A stretch of 64,000 nucleotides of DNA from PALSA-612 sp964595575. GTDB lineage: Bacteria; Actinomycetota; Thermoleophilia; Gaiellales; Gaiellaceae. The notes beneath the pieces are model-generated. The model saw nothing but the letters and a program-made list of their open reading frames with translations. It did no database searches and was not told where the DNA came from. The stretch covers positions 14,093 through 78,092 of the forward strand of contig CAZQRA010000008.1 in NCBI GenBank assembly GCA_964595575.1, written 5' to 3'. Below are positions 26,196 to 34,331 of this stretch, in pieces. A program made the translations under genes and the position numbers. How positions within the stretch are numbered: position 1 is the first letter of the stretch; each line of letters begins with the position of its first letter.

Positions 26196-27796
26196 CCGGG
26201 GGCGAGGCCCTGGTGAGGCTGCTCGAGCAGTACGGGGTCGACACCGTGTTCGGCATCCCCGGGGTGCACACCCTGGAGATCTACCGCGGCCTTGCCCGCT
26301 CGGGCATCCGCCACGTGACCCCCCGCCACGAGCAGAGCGCCGGGTTCATGGCCGACGCCTGGGCCCGGGTCAGCGGGCGGCCGGGCGTCTGCGTCGTCAT
26401 CACCGGCCCGGGCCTGACCAACGTCCTCAACCCGGTCGCCCAGGCCTACCACGACTCGGTGCCGCTCCTCGTCCTCTCCAGCGTCACCGCCACCCCCGAT
26501 CGAGGCAAGGGCTACGGGCTGCTCCACGACCTGCCCGACCAGCGGGCCTTGACCGCTTCCATCACCGCCTTCAGCCACACGGTCGGCCACGCCTCCGAGC
26601 TCCCGGAGGTCCTGGCCCGGGCCTGGGAGGTGTTCGAGGGCGGCCGTCCTCGCCCCGTGCACGTCGAGGTTCCCCTGGACGTCCTCTCCGCTCGGGCCTC
26701 GGTTCCCAAGCGGGCCGCTCCTCCCTCCGCAAGGCCGCCTTCGCCCTCGGAGGCGAGCCTGGCCCGGGCAGCGCGGATCCTGGCCGCCGCCCGCGAGCCC
26801 CTGCTCGTCCTGGGGGGCGGGGGGAAGGACGCGGGGAGGGAGGCTCTAGCTCTGGCCGAGCGCCTGGGAGCCCCCATCGTCGTGACCGTCAACTCCAAGG
26901 GGTCGGTGCCCGACCGGCACCCCCTGTGCCTAGGGGCGACCATGCCCTTCCCTCCCGTCCTCGAGGCCATCGAGCAAGCGGACGTCGTGCTCGCCGTCGG
27001 CACCGAGCTCAACGAGGCCTTCCTCTACGGGATCCCCAGGCCCGCGCGGCTCCGGGGGAAGCTGATCCGGGTGGATATCGACCGCCACCAGCTCCGCCGC
27101 CGGTACCGGGCCGCGGTCGGGATCCAAGGCGATGCCGCCCAGGTCCTGAGCAGGCTCCTCCGCGAGCTCGAGGGTTTCGAGCCCCGTCCCCGGGGGGAAG
27201 AGCGGGCGAGCCGCATCCGCCGTCGCCTTCGCTGGCCGAGGACGACCGCCTCTCGCCGGGCCGTCCTCGACGTCCTCCACGAGGCCCTTCCCGAGGATCG
27301 GATCGTCGCTTCCGACTCGACCCAGCTCGCCTACACGGCCCACCACTACCTCCCCGCCTTCCGGCCCCGCTCTTGGCTTGCCTCGCTCTCCTGGGGGACG
27401 CTCGGCTGCGGTCTTCCCATGGCCATCGGCGCCAAGCTGGCCGCTCCCCGCCGTCCCGTCGTCTGCTTGGCCGGGGACGGGGGGATCCAGCTCACCATCG
27501 CCGAGCTGGCCACCGCCGCCGAGCTTGGGCTGTCGCTGCCCGTGGTAGTTTGGAACAACGGAGGCTACGGGGAGATCCGGGAGGCCATGGACAGGGCCGG
27601 TATCCCCCGCATCGGCACTGAGATCACCGCCCGCGACTTCCTGGCCCTCGCCCGGGGCTTCGGCTGTCGGGGGGAGAGGGCGAGGGACCTCGGTCACCTG
27701 CGCTCGCTCCTTGGCCGCGCCCTCGCCGCCTCCGGCCCCACCTTGATCGAGGTGCGGGAGGAGGTAGCCAAAGCGACAAGCCGGCTCTTGACCTGA
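26192..27796 (+). CDS. thiamine-diphosphate enzyme, AruI-like 2-ketoarginine decarboxylase candidate
   Basis: Three-domain TPP enzyme of the acetolactate-synthase family, 534 residues. The catalytic Glu47 is in R-H-E-Q-S-A-G-F-M-A-D, and the TPP/Mg motif starts at G-D-G-G-I-Q and ends at W-N-N-G-G-Y. The N-terminal F-G-I-P-G-V-H-T-L-E-I-Y-R-G-L and the H-D-L-P-D-Q-R-A segment recall 5-guanidino-2-oxopentanoate decarboxylase (AruI) of the arginine transaminase pathway rather than biosynthetic IlvB; no IlvN-like small subunit is adjacent. The AruI match is from memory. A hairpin follows at the stop codon. Confidence 0.8.
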   Translation: MTGGEALVRLLEQYGVDTVFGIPGVHTLEIYRGLARSGIRHVTPRHEQSAGFMADAWARVSGRPGVCVVITGPGLTNVLNPVAQAYHDSVPLLVLSSVTATPDRGKGYGLLHDLPDQRALTASITAFSHTVGHASELPEVLARAWEVFEGGRPRPVHVEVPLDVLSARASVPKRAAPPSARPPSPSEASLARAARILAAAREPLLVLGGGGKDAGREALALAERLGAPIVVTVNSKGSVPDRHPLCLGATMPFPPVLEAIEQADVVLAVGTELNEAFLYGIPRPARLRGKLIRVDIDRHQLRRRYRAAVGIQGDAAQVLSRLLRELEGFEPRPRGEERASRIRRRLRWPRTTASRRAVLDVLHEALPEDRIVASDSTQLAYTAHHYLPAFRPRSWLASLSWGTLGCGLPMAIGAKLAAPRRPVVCLAGDGGIQLTIAELATAAELGLSLPVVVWNNGGYGEIREAMDRAGIPRIGTEITARDFLALARGFGCRGERARDLGHLRSLLGRALAASGPTLIEVREEVAKATSRLLT

Positions 27797-27802
27797 GCCG
27801 GC
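27780..27802 (+). terminator. hairpin at the end of the guanidino operon
   Basis: A perfect 8-base stem (27780-27787 with 27795-27802) around a 7-base loop spans the stop codon of the TPP enzyme gene. It is followed by AATAGTGTTTC, not a true U-run. It may terminate or protect the transcript. Confidence 0.5.
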
Positions 27803-27902
27803 AATAGTGTTTCACTCTACGCCTCGACCGATACCTCATGTCTCTCTTGGGCATCGAACCGCGACAGGAAGCGAAGGCCGAGACGGAAGGAGGCTTGCGA
27901 CC

Positions 27903-29531
27903 ATGGCGGATCGCGATCGGATAGAAGAGGCGGCGGCGCAGGGGCTCACCCGCGAGCAGTTCCTGCGCCGGGCGGCGGCCGGAGGCGCGCTCGTCGCCGC
28001 CGGCGGCCTGGTCGAGCTGGCGGAAGGGGCGGCGCCCAAGCCCAAGCGCGGGGGCACGTTCCGGCTGGGCATCACGGGCGGCTCGGCCAAGGACTTCATC
28101 GACGGCCAGCACATCGTCGACAAGCCCGACATCGTGCGGCTGGTGGCCACCTTCGAGGGGCTCTCCTACTTCAACGAGCAGTACAAGCCGACCATCGACG
28201 GGCTGGCCGAGGAGATCACGCCCGAGCGGGCCGACCGCTGGCTCGTTCGCCTGCGGCAAGGGATCGAGTTCCACAACGGAAAGACGGTGACCGCCGACGA
28301 CGTCATCTACTCCATGCGGCGGACGGCCACCCACCCCCTCAAGCTGTTTGGGAACGCCTCCTTCAAGAACGTCGACTTCAGCCGCACCCGGAAGCTCGAC
28401 CGCTGGACGGTGCGCGTGTTCCTGAAGAGCCCCGACGTCACCCTCATCGACGCCTTCTCCCAGTACTTCCAGGGCATCGTCCCTGTGGGCTACCCCATGA
28501 AGGATCTGGCCAGCCGCACGAATAGCCCCCTTCGCTTCGTGGGGACGGGACCCTACAAGGTGAAGAGCTTCGTGCCCGGCCGCCAGAGCGTCCACGTCCG
28601 GAACGAGAACTACTGGCGCTCGGGCCAGCCCTACTTCGACGAGGTCATCATCATCGACTTCCCCGACGACACGGCCCGGGTGAACGCTCTCTTGAGCGGG
28701 CAGGTGGACGCGATCACGGACGTCCCCTACGCCCAGGTCCCGGTCGTCAAGCGCCGCAAGAACCTGAGGATCTACGAGGCGCCCACGGGGGCCTGGAACC
28801 CGATCTCGATGCGGGTCGACGTCCCCCCCTTCAACGACAACCGGGTGCGCCAGGCCATGCGGCTCCTCATCAATCGACCGCAGGTGGTCAAGCAGGCCTT
28901 GGCCGGCCACGGGCGGGTAGCGAACGACATCTACTCCCCCTTCGACCTCTGCTATGCCGGCGACGAGTTTCCCCAGCGCCGCTACGACCCCGAGCGGGCC
29001 CGGGCCCTGCTCAAGGCGGCCGGGCAGGAGGGCCTGACCGTCGACCTGCAGACGACGGCGGCTGACACGGGCATGGTCGAGGAGGCCCAGATCCTGGCTC
29101 AGAACGCCAAGGCGGCCGGCGTCACCATCAACGTCAAGGTGCTGGACGGCGGCACCTTCTACGGCGACCAGTACCTGCAGTGGCCGTTCGCCACCGACTT
29201 CTGGGGGACGCGGAACTACCTGGCCCAGGTGACGGTGGGAAGCCTCGCCACCTCCCCCTTCAACGAGACCCACTGGGACAAGCACCCCAAGTACCCGCGC
29301 TTCCTCTCCCTGTACAGGCAGGCCTTGCGCACCGTGAGCCTCGAGAAGCGCTGCGACATCATCCGGGAGATGCAGCGCCTGGAGTACGAGGAGGGCGGCC
29401 ACATCATCCCCTACTTCAAGAACCTGACCGACGCCTACTCGGCCAAGGTCGGCGGGTTCAAGATCGATCGCGGTACCCTCAACTTGAACAAGTACGGAAA
29501 CGGGTTCCGCACGATCTACTTTGTCGCCTAG
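27903..29531 (+). CDS. peptide-type ABC transporter substrate-binding protein (SBP family 5)
   Basis: Extracytoplasmic receptor of a Dpp/Opp-type importer, 542 residues. The N-terminus (T-R-E-Q-F-L-R-R-A-A-A-G-G-A-L-V-A-A-G-G) has a twin-arginine-like export signal. The body has the family 5 pattern: G-G-T-F-R-L-G, G-L-A-E-E-I-T-P, G-I-E-F-H-N-G-K-T-V-T-A-D-D-V and V-G-T-G-P-Y-K-V-K. ATG at 27903 preceded by GGAAGGAGG. First gene of a four-gene transporter operon. Peptides, or another compound such as an opine or guanidino compound, may be imported; the ligand is unknown. Confidence 0.92.
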   Translation: MADRDRIEEAAAQGLTREQFLRRAAAGGALVAAGGLVELAEGAAPKPKRGGTFRLGITGGSAKDFIDGQHIVDKPDIVRLVATFEGLSYFNEQYKPTIDGLAEEITPERADRWLVRLRQGIEFHNGKTVTADDVIYSMRRTATHPLKLFGNASFKNVDFSRTRKLDRWTVRVFLKSPDVTLIDAFSQYFQGIVPVGYPMKDLASRTNSPLRFVGTGPYKVKSFVPGRQSVHVRNENYWRSGQPYFDEVIIIDFPDDTARVNALLSGQVDAITDVPYAQVPVVKRRKNLRIYEAPTGAWNPISMRVDVPPFNDNRVRQAMRLLINRPQVVKQALAGHGRVANDIYSPFDLCYAGDEFPQRRYDPERARALLKAAGQEGLTVDLQTTAADTGMVEEAQILAQNAKAAGVTINVKVLDGGTFYGDQYLQWPFATDFWGTRNYLAQVTVGSLATSPFNETHWDKHPKYPRFLSLYRQALRTVSLEKRCDIIREMQRLEYEEGGHIIPYFKNLTDAYSAKVGGFKIDRGTLNLNKYGNGFRTIYFVA

Positions 29532-29541
29532 GACGCAGCCG

Positions 29542-29574
29542 GGGGCCGGAGCCGTAGGGGACGGCTCCGGCCCC
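29542..29574 (+). terminator. strong intercistronic hairpin between binding protein and permease
   Basis: Perfect 14-base GC-rich stem (29542-29555 with 29561-29574) and 5-base loop, ten bases after the binding-protein stop, with no U-run. Such structures commonly allow excess expression of the binding protein relative to the membrane components. The adjacent N run may result from the structure blocking sequencing. Confidence 0.7.
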
Positions 29575-29591
29575 GCGGTCCCGGATCCCCT

Positions 29592-29601
29592 NNNNNNNNN
29601 N
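29592..29601. other. assembly gap (10 N)
   Basis: Ten undetermined bases in the intergenic stretch just after the 14-base-pair hairpin and 16 bases before the permease start. The true length is unknown. Confidence 0.95.
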
Positions 29602-29617
29602 CGGCGACCCGGCTTGG

Positions 29618-30643
29618 ATGGAAAGGCTCAATCGCGTCGAGCTTCTCGCCGGTCCGCTCCTCCGGGGGCGCCCCCGCCTCTTCCGGGGGATCGCCGGCTT
29701 CGTGCTGCAGCGCCTGCTCTTCGGCCTCGTCACCCTGGTCGTGGCCTCGATCGTCATCTTCGCGGCCACCCAAGCCCTTCCCGGCGACGCTGCTCGCTCC
29801 ATCCTCGGTCGCACGGCCACCCCCGAGTCCCTGGCTGCCCTGCGGGAGCAGCTCGGCCTCGACAAGCCCGTGGTCGAGCAGTACTGGAGCTGGATCTCGG
29901 GCGTCCTGACCGGCGACCTCGGCACCTCGCTGGCCGCCGGCCTGCCGGTGACCGAGGTGATCGGGGAGCGGGTGGGGAACTCCGCCTTCCTCATGGCGGT
30001 GGCGGCGGCGGCCAGTATCCCCCTGGCGGTGCTCTTAGGGGCGGTGAGCGCCCGGCGCCGCGACCGCCTCTTCGACCACGCCGTCTCCATCGTCACCCTG
30101 GGCCTCGCCGCCCTCCCTGAGTTCGTGGTCGGGATCGCCCTCATCCTCCTCTTCGCCACCACCGTGTTCCACCTATTCCCGGCCGTGACCATCATCTCCC
30201 CGGGATCGCCGCCCTGGGACCACCCCAAGGAGCTCGTCCTCCCCATCGTCACCTTGGCCATCGCCGTCACCCCCTACGTCACCCGCATCATGCGGGCCTC
30301 CATGGTGGAGATCCTGGAGAGCGACTTCGTGGAGATGGCCCGCTTGAAGGGCCTTCCCGAGCGGCTCGTCCTCTGGCGGCACGCCGTCCCCAACGGCATC
30401 GCTCCCACCTTCCAGGTGATCGCCATCAACCTCGCCTACCTGGCCGGCGGCATCGTGGTGGTGGAGGCGGTCTTCAACTACCCCGGCATCGGAGCCGGCT
30501 TCGTCAGCGCGGTCCAGAGCCGGGACGTGCCCGTGGTGCAGGCCCTCGCCTTGCTCATCGCCGCCCTCTACGTCGTCCTCAACCTCCTTGCCGATGTGGC
30601 CACCATCCTCGTGAGCCCCCGTCTGCGGACGGCCCTGCGATGA
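29618..30643 (+). CDS. peptide-type ABC transporter permease (DppB family)
   Basis: Inner-membrane permease of 341 residues. The first membrane segment is at about 30-50 (F-G-L-V-T-L-V-V-A-S-I-V-I-F), followed by A-L-P-G-D-A-A and L-G-L-D-K-P-V-V-E-Q-Y, which are typical of DppB. The EAA loop reads M-V-E-I-L-E-S-D-F-V-E-M-A-R-L-K-G-L. V-E-A-V-F-N-Y-P-G-I-G is near the end. ATG at 29618. It overlaps the next permease start by four bases (ATGA). Confidence 0.93.
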   Translation: MERLNRVELLAGPLLRGRPRLFRGIAGFVLQRLLFGLVTLVVASIVIFAATQALPGDAARSILGRTATPESLAALREQLGLDKPVVEQYWSWISGVLTGDLGTSLAAGLPVTEVIGERVGNSAFLMAVAAAASIPLAVLLGAVSARRRDRLFDHAVSIVTLGLAALPEFVVGIALILLFATTVFHLFPAVTIISPGSPPWDHPKELVLPIVTLAIAVTPYVTRIMRASMVEILESDFVEMARLKGLPERLVLWRHAVPNGIAPTFQVIAINLAYLAGGIVVVEAVFNYPGIGAGFVSAVQSRDVPVVQALALLIAALYVVLNLLADVATILVSPRLRTALR

Positions 30644-31551
30644 GCGACCAGGCCCTGGCCCTGGGCACGACCGGCGCTTCTCATCGGCCCTGGCTTCTCC
30701 TCTTGGCGGGCACCTGGCGCCAGGGTCGGACGAAGGTGGGGGCCGCCATCGTCTGCCTGCTCGTCGCCACCGCGGTCGTCGGGCCCTTCTTCAGCCCCTA
30801 CGCCCCCGACGAGTCGGTGAAGGTGGCGGGGCAGTTCGCGAGCCCGTTCGAGCCTCCCTCGGCGGCGGCGGCCCTGGGCACCGACAACCTGGGCCGGGAC
30901 GTGTTGAGCCGCTTCCTGTGGGGCGGGCGGTCGGTGCTCGCCCTATCGGCGCTGGCCACCGCCCTCGGAGCGGTGGTGGGGGTGGCCGTGGGCCTGATCG
31001 CGGCCTACGCTCGGAACGTGGTGGACGAGATCCTCATGCGGGCGATGGACGTGGTGCTCGCCTTCCCCCAGCTCGTCTTCGCCCTCGTCCTGGTAGCCAC
31101 CGTCGGCCCCAAGCTGTGGCTGCTCGTGCTGGCGGTGGGGATCACCACCGCCCCCCGCGTGGCCCGGGTCACTCGGGGGGCGGCGGTGGAGGTGGTGGAG
31201 CGGGACTTCGTGCGGGCCGCCGAAGGGATCGGCGTTCCCTCCTGGCGGATCCTCGTGGGCGAGGTACTTCCCAACGTCACCAGCCCCCTCATCGTCGAGG
31301 TGGGCCTCCGGCTCACCTTCAACATCGCCGTCATCGCCGCCTTGAGCTTCCTCGGCTTCGGCCTGCAGCCGCCGGCGGCCGACTGGGGGCTCATGATCAA
31401 CGAGAACCGGCAGGGCCTCCTCGCCGACCAGCCTTGGGGGGTGGTGCTGCCGGTAGCCGCCATCGGCCTTCTCACCATCGGCGTGAGCCTGGTGGGGGAC
31501 GGGTTCTCGCGGGCGGCGATCGGCATCGAGCGGCGCCGGGTGGGGGAGTGA
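30640..31551 (+). CDS. peptide-type ABC transporter permease (DppC family)
   Basis: Second permease, 303 residues. L-G-T-D-N-L-G-R-D-V-L-S-R-F is the DppC signature before the membrane domain. The EAA loop is E-R-D-F-V-R-A-A-E-G-I-G. F-L-G-F-G-L-Q-P-P-A-A-D-W-G closes the family pattern. ATG at 30640 overlaps the DppB stop, and its own stop overlaps the ATPase start (GTGA). Confidence 0.93.
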   Translation: MSDQALALGTTGASHRPWLLLLAGTWRQGRTKVGAAIVCLLVATAVVGPFFSPYAPDESVKVAGQFASPFEPPSAAAALGTDNLGRDVLSRFLWGGRSVLALSALATALGAVVGVAVGLIAAYARNVVDEILMRAMDVVLAFPQLVFALVLVATVGPKLWLLVLAVGITTAPRVARVTRGAAVEVVERDFVRAAEGIGVPSWRILVGEVLPNVTSPLIVEVGLRLTFNIAVIAALSFLGFGLQPPAADWGLMINENRQGLLADQPWGVVLPVAAIGLLTIGVSLVGDGFSRAAIGIERRRVGE

Positions 31552-33353
31552 GCGGGCGGCCCGCGCTCGAGGTCGAGGGCCTGCGCGTGGAGCTCGTCGG
31601 CTCCCGCCTGGACATCGTGGACGAGGTCACCTTCTCGGTGGGGGCAGGCGAGGTGCTGGGGCTCGTGGGCGAGTCGGGCTCGGGCAAGACCACCGTGGGG
31701 CTGGCGATCATGGGGCATTGCCGGAGGGGGGCCCGGATCGCGGGCGGAGACGTCCGCGTCGCCGGGGAGAGCATCCTGGGCAAGCCTCCGCAGGAGGCGC
31801 GCAGCCTGCGGGGGCGGGTCGTCTCCTACGTCCCCCAGGATCCGACGGCGGCCCTCAACCCTGCTCTGCGCATCGAGACCCAGCTCATGGAGACCCTGAG
31901 CGCCCACGGCTACGGGGCAGACCCAGGGGAGCGCCGCTCCCGCCTCCGGGAGATGCTGGAGGAGGTGCTCTTGCCCAGCGACCGCGGCTTCCTCCGCCGC
32001 TACCCCCACGAGCTGTCCGGGGGCCAGCAGCAGCGGGTAGCCCTGGCCATGGCCTTCGCCTGCCGACCGAAGGTCATCGTCCTGGACGAGCCCACCACCG
32101 GCCTGGACGTAACCACCCAGGCCCACGTGCTAGAGACGGTGCGCGACCTCTGCCGGTCGCACGGGGTCGCCGCCGTGTACATCAGCCACGACCTGGCCGT
32201 GGTGGCGGCCCTCGCTCACCGGGTGGGGGTGATGTACGGGGGACGGCTGGTCGAGATTGGGCCCGAGCGGCAGCTCTTCCGGGCCGCCGGCCACCCCTAC
32301 ACGCGCCGGCTGGTCCAGGCCATCCCCGACATCTCGGGGCGGTACGCCCTGATCGGGATCCCCGGGCGGGCGCCGGCCCCGGGCCAGCGTCCTTCCGGGT
32401 GCTTCTTCGCCCCCCGCTGCGAGTACGCGGTGGAGCGCTGTCGGCTGGGCCCGCCTCCGGCCCGCTCCCTCTCCCAAGGGCACTTCGTCCGCTGCTTCCG
32501 GGCCGAGGAGGTGGCGGCGGAGAGCGTCCTCCAGCGGGTCGAGCTGGAGGCCGCCGAGCGGGGGCGGGAAGGGCAGGAGCCCCTGCTCTCCGTGCGGGGG
32601 GTGCGGGCTGCCTACGGCTCGCTGGAGGTGCTGCACGGGATCGGGCTGGACGTGTGGCCGAGCGAGTGCCTGGCCTTGGTAGGGGAGTCGGGGAGCGGCA
32701 AGACTACGCTCGCCCGCTGCGTCGCCGGCCTCCACCGCCGCTGGGCAGGGGAGATCCTCCTTTCGGGCAAGCGGCTGGCCCAGGCGGCGGCCGACCGTGA
32801 CCGGGAGGAGCGCCGCCTCGTCCAGTACATCTTCCAGAGTCCCTACACCTCCCTCAACCCCCGCAAGACCGTAGGCCAAATCGTGGGCCAGCCCCTTCGC
32901 GTCTTCTTCGGCGCGGGAGGCAAAGAGGCCCAAGAGCGGATCGCCGCCGCCCTCGACAGCGTGGCTCTCCCTGCCTCCTACGTCGATCGCTACCCGGACG
33001 AGCTCTCGGGCGGGGAGCGCCAGCGGGTGGCCATCGCCCGGGCCCTCGCCGCCCAGCCCGCCCTCCTCGTCTGCGACGAGATCACCTCCGCCCTGGACGT
33101 GTCGGTGCAGGCGGCGATCGTGGAGCTCTTGGCCGAGCTGCAGGAGCGGCTGGGGTTGGGCCTCCTCTTCGTCACCCACAACCTGGCCCTCATCCGCACC
33201 ATCGCCCAGGAGGTGGCGGTCATGAGCGAGGGCCGCATCGTCGAGTACGGTCCCGTGGAGGAGGTGCTGGCCGCTCCCCGGGCTCCGTACACCCGCCGCC
33301 TCCTCTCCGACACCCCCAGCTTGGACGCTGCCCTGGCTCGAGCCGGAGGGTAG
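31548..33353 (+). CDS. fused tandem ABC ATPase (DppD-DppF type)
   Basis: One 601-residue protein carrying both nucleotide-binding domains of the transporter. Half one (about 1-260) has Walker A G-E-S-G-S-G-K-T-T, signature L-S-G-G-Q-Q-Q-R-V and Walker B V-I-V-L-D-E-P, followed by the oligopeptide-type Cys-containing tail (F-F-A-P-R-C-E-Y-A-V-E-R-C). Half two (about 345-590) repeats G-E-S-G-S-G-K-T-T, then L-S-G-G-E-R-Q-R-V and L-L-V-C-D-E-I-T-S-A. GTG at 31548 overlaps the DppC stop. Usually the halves are separate genes. Confidence 0.92.
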   Translation: MSGRPALEVEGLRVELVGSRLDIVDEVTFSVGAGEVLGLVGESGSGKTTVGLAIMGHCRRGARIAGGDVRVAGESILGKPPQEARSLRGRVVSYVPQDPTAALNPALRIETQLMETLSAHGYGADPGERRSRLREMLEEVLLPSDRGFLRRYPHELSGGQQQRVALAMAFACRPKVIVLDEPTTGLDVTTQAHVLETVRDLCRSHGVAAVYISHDLAVVAALAHRVGVMYGGRLVEIGPERQLFRAAGHPYTRRLVQAIPDISGRYALIGIPGRAPAPGQRPSGCFFAPRCEYAVERCRLGPPPARSLSQGHFVRCFRAEEVAAESVLQRVELEAAERGREGQEPLLSVRGVRAAYGSLEVLHGIGLDVWPSECLALVGESGSGKTTLARCVAGLHRRWAGEILLSGKRLAQAAADRDREERRLVQYIFQSPYTSLNPRKTVGQIVGQPLRVFFGAGGKEAQERIAAALDSVALPASYVDRYPDELSGGERQRVAIARALAAQPALLVCDEITSALDVSVQAAIVELLAELQERLGLGLLFVTHNLALIRTIAQEVAVMSEGRIVEYGPVEEVLAAPRAPYTRRLLSDTPSLDAALARAGG

Positions 33354-33365
33354 GGAAGGAGGCTC

Positions 33366-34331
33366 TCAGGCTCGCCGCCAGCGGCCCAGCTCCACCTCCT
33401 CGGCCAAGCCGAGCTCCCGGAGGTGGACGAGGTGGGCGAGCGCCTCGGCCAGCGCGAAGGGGCGCTCGTGCGGCCCGGGCGGGTCGCCGAAGACGCGCCG
33501 GGCCACCTCGTAGGTCGTGGTCGGCCGGGAAGCGAGGGCGTCCAGGTGGGCGCGGAGGCGGAAACGGTGGTGGCGCTCGAGCTGGCGGACGCGCTGGACG
33601 GGGTCGGCGATCGTCTGCTCGTGCCCCGGGTACACGACCGCCGGGCGGATCTGGGCCAGGCGGTCGAGGGTGGCCAGGTAGTCGCGCACGGGGTCGGGGC
33701 CGGAGTCCTGCCACAGCCCCACGTTGGGGGTGATCCGCTCGAGGAGGACGTCGCCGGCGAAGAGCCTGCCCGACCGCTCCCCGAGGAGGGCGATGTGCCC
33801 GGGAGCGTGGCCGGGCAGCTCGAGGACGAGGAAGTTCTCGTCCCCCATCTCCAGGCGGTCGCCCTCCTCCACGAGGAGGGTGGGCTGGGCCATGTCGAGG
33901 GGTAGCGAGACCTCCGCGGCCACGACCTCGGCCGCGTGGCCGACGGGCATGCCGTGGGCGAGGAGGTAGCGGCGGTAGGCCTCGAGGTCGCGGTCGGCCC
34001 CGAAGGCAGCCCGGGCCAGGGCGGCGTCCCTCCTTCCCTGCACGATCTCCTCCGGCTGCACGAGGTCGGCGAGGAGGGCCCCGCCGCCTACGTGGTCAGG
34101 GTGGTAGTGGGTGAGGACGAGGCGGGTCACCCGTGGCCTTCCCATCTGGGCAAGCGCCTCCTGCCAGGCCGAAGCGGTGCCCTGGGTGCCGAGCCCGGTG
34201 TCGATGAGCGTCCAACCGTCGGCCGACGGCACCGCGTAGCAGTGGACGTGGTCGAGTGCCCAGGGGAGGGCATGGGTGACGCGAACGACGCCGCCCGGAA
34301 GCTCCGCCACCCTCACGCCTCGGTCCCTCAC
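33366..34331 (-). CDS. MBL-fold metallo-hydrolase
   Basis: Metallo-beta-lactamase-fold hydrolase, 321 residues from GTG 34331, which overlaps the MFS stop (GTGA). Metal motif T-H-Y-H-P-D-H-V-G-G, further ligands in E-L-P-G-H-A-P-G-H and F-A-G-D-V-L-L, and V-V-Y-P-G-H-E-Q late. A C-terminal helical region of about 80 residues follows, as in LACTB2-like proteins. Possible thioesterase or RNA-processing-like hydrolase; substrate unknown. GTG 34316 is an alternative start. Confidence 0.88.
   Translation of the reverse strand: MRDRGVRVAELPGGVVRVTHALPWALDHVHCYAVPSADGWTLIDTGLGTQGTASAWQEALAQMGRPRVTRLVLTHYHPDHVGGGALLADLVQPEEIVQGRRDAALARAAFGADRDLEAYRRYLLAHGMPVGHAAEVVAAEVSLPLDMAQPTLLVEEGDRLEMGDENFLVLELPGHAPGHIALLGERSGRLFAGDVLLERITPNVGLWQDSGPDPVRDYLATLDRLAQIRPAVVYPGHEQTIADPVQRVRQLERHHRFRLRAHLDALASRPTTTYEVARRVFGDPPGPHERPFALAEALAHLVHLRELGLAEEVELGRWRRA

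Noticed and set aside
26192..27796. Biosynthetic acetolactate synthase
   Set aside because: No regulatory subunit or other ilv genes are adjacent, and the N-terminal signature and context fit the AruI-like branch better.
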